Assembly: GCF_000498395.2 (NCBI RefSeq)
Contig: NZ_CP010979.1
Location: forward strand, 5,552,501-5,616,500
Direction of reading: 5' to 3'
Length of the DNA: 64,000 nucleotides
Origin: Pseudomonas putida S13.1.2
GTDB taxonomy: Bacteria > Pseudomonadota > Gammaproteobacteria > Pseudomonadales > Pseudomonadaceae
Part shown: positions 63,337 through 64,000 of the stretch, piece by piece
Layout of the letters: every line of letters begins with the position of its first letter
How positions within the stretch are numbered: position 1 is the stretch's first letter
Program-made: the position numbers and the translations under genes
The notes under the pieces: model-generated
What the model was told of the DNA's origin: nothing
Database searches by the model: none
The model's input: only the letters and a program-made list of their open reading frames with translations

Positions 63337-63367
63337 GCGCATTTTTCATCGAAGTCGGAGCCAGGTT

Positions 63368-64000
63368 GTGCGCGAAATCGTCCTGATCAACATCACCGGT
63401 GAGGACCGTCCCGGTCTCACTGCGGCTATCACCGGCGTCCTGCTGCAGGGCGGTGTGAGCATCCTCGACATCGGCCTGGCGGTCATGCACGGCACTTTGT
63501 CGTTCGGTATCCTGGTCGACATCCCTGACAACGAAGTGGCTACCGCCCTGCTGCAAAGCGTGCAGGCCAAGGCCCATGAACTGAACCTGCAGGCCCGCTA
63601 CACGCCGATTTCCGAGGCGGACTACCAGCACTGGGCTGACGGCCAGGGCGAAGCGCGCCATATCGTCACCCTGCTTAGCCGCAAGATCACCCCCGAGCAA
63701 TTGCAGCGGGTGAGTGCGGTGATCAGCCAGTACGGCCTCACCATCGAGCGCATCGAGCGTTTGTCGGCGCGCGTGGCGCTGGATGCCGAAACCGACAAGG
63801 GCAAAGCGGCCATCGAAATCTCCGTGCGCGGCGCGCCGAGCGATGCCCAGGCCCTGCGTGCCGACTTCTTTGCCCTGGCCGAAGCGCTGAGCATCGACAT
63901 CGCCTTCCAGAAGGACGACCTGTTCCGCCGCAACCGCCGCCTGGCGGTGTTCGACATGGACTCGACGCTGATCGAAGCCGAAGTCATCGATGAACTGGCC
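63368..64000 (+). CDS. serB: Phosphoserine phosphatase SerB, 3' end outside window
   Basis: Final step of serine synthesis, dephosphorylating phosphoserine. The visible 211 codons cover two N-terminal ACT-like regulatory domains (REIVLINITGEDRPGLTAAI; HIVTLLSRKITPEQLQRVS) and the start of the HAD phosphatase domain with the nucleophile motif FDMDSTLIEAE. The frame is open at the window edge; the family in Pseudomonas is about 400 residues. GTG 63368 follows GGAG by 7 nt and no better start is available. Confidence 0.93.
   Translation, partial: MREIVLINITGEDRPGLTAAITGVLLQGGVSILDIGLAVMHGTLSFGILVDIPDNEVATALLQSVQAKAHELNLQARYTPISEADYQHWADGQGEARHIVTLLSRKITPEQLQRVSAVISQYGLTIERIERLSARVALDAETDKGKAAIEISVRGAPSDAQALRADFFALAEALSIDIAFQKDDLFRRNRRLAVFDMDSTLIEAEVIDELA

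Overview
The window reads as a chromosomal segment of a Pseudomonas putida-group bacterium. The evidence is the high-GC codon use, the P. putida-type REP elements (CGCGGG/CCCGCTCCCACAGG and CCGGCAAGCCAGCTCCCACAGG inverted pairs) between most transcription units, and a gene order I recognise from P. putida and P. aeruginosa: fba - cfcR - ... - putA/putP - LPS core cluster - msbA - hldE - waaA - tolC - thiC - nudF - cpdA - parE - parC - serB. No tRNA, rRNA, CRISPR array, intact insertion sequence or prophage is visible.

Layout. 1-8.3 kb: end of a lysozyme-inhibitor-like gene, fructose-bisphosphate aldolase, the c-di-GMP response regulator CfcR, a putative metallopeptidase, a winged-helix protein, an ElaA acetyltransferase, a periplasmic solute-binding protein and a YccS-type membrane protein. 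8.4-17.3 kb: a leftward block with an HI0933-type flavoprotein, DbpA helicase, an MFS exporter, a second-type TldD/PmbA pair and an acyl-CoA dehydrogenase. 17.3-19.4 kb: a gene-poor, repeat-rich patch, the most unusual part of the window. Two 272-bp elements with long terminal inverted repeats and a collapsed third copy flank two copies of a small-gene module (DUF6124-like gene, REP pair, DUF3077 gene). Both genes are gutted in the left copy. The right copy is intact and is preceded by a strongly folded leader RNA with its own promoter-like sequence. 19.5-25.3 kb: putA and putP, divergent around an array of seven PutA-type GTTGCA/TGCAAC boxes.

25.5-40 kb holds rlmJ and the LPS outer-core cluster: carbamoyltransferase, glycosyltransferases, Mig-14-like protein, DnpA-type de-N-acetylase, Ssg, a kinase-fold protein without the usual catalytic Asp, an O-antigen ligase-like protein, MsbA and HldE. 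WaaA (Kdo transferase) follows at 44.6 kb, so several enzymes of core assembly, heptose activation and lipid A-core flipping lie here. 40-44.6 kb: a protein with a degenerate Nudix box, an oxidoreductase pair, and a divergent SMR efflux gene/LysR regulator pair sharing a T-N11-A operator.

46-51.3 kb: tolC, then the thiamine unit (TPP riboswitch, thiC, CytX transporter). 51-54 kb: an RsiV-type lipoprotein and nudF, a DUF1249 gene and cpdA. 54.4-60.7 kb: yqiA, parE, two small envelope-type genes translationally coupled to parE, and parC. 60.9 kb to the end: a PqiC-like lipoprotein, an AhpA/YtjB-type membrane protein and divergent serB, cut by the window edge.

Terminal regions are partial: the first gene lacks its 5' end and serB lacks its 3' end. 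Functions are assigned from motifs, lengths and synteny read by eye; no database search was run.
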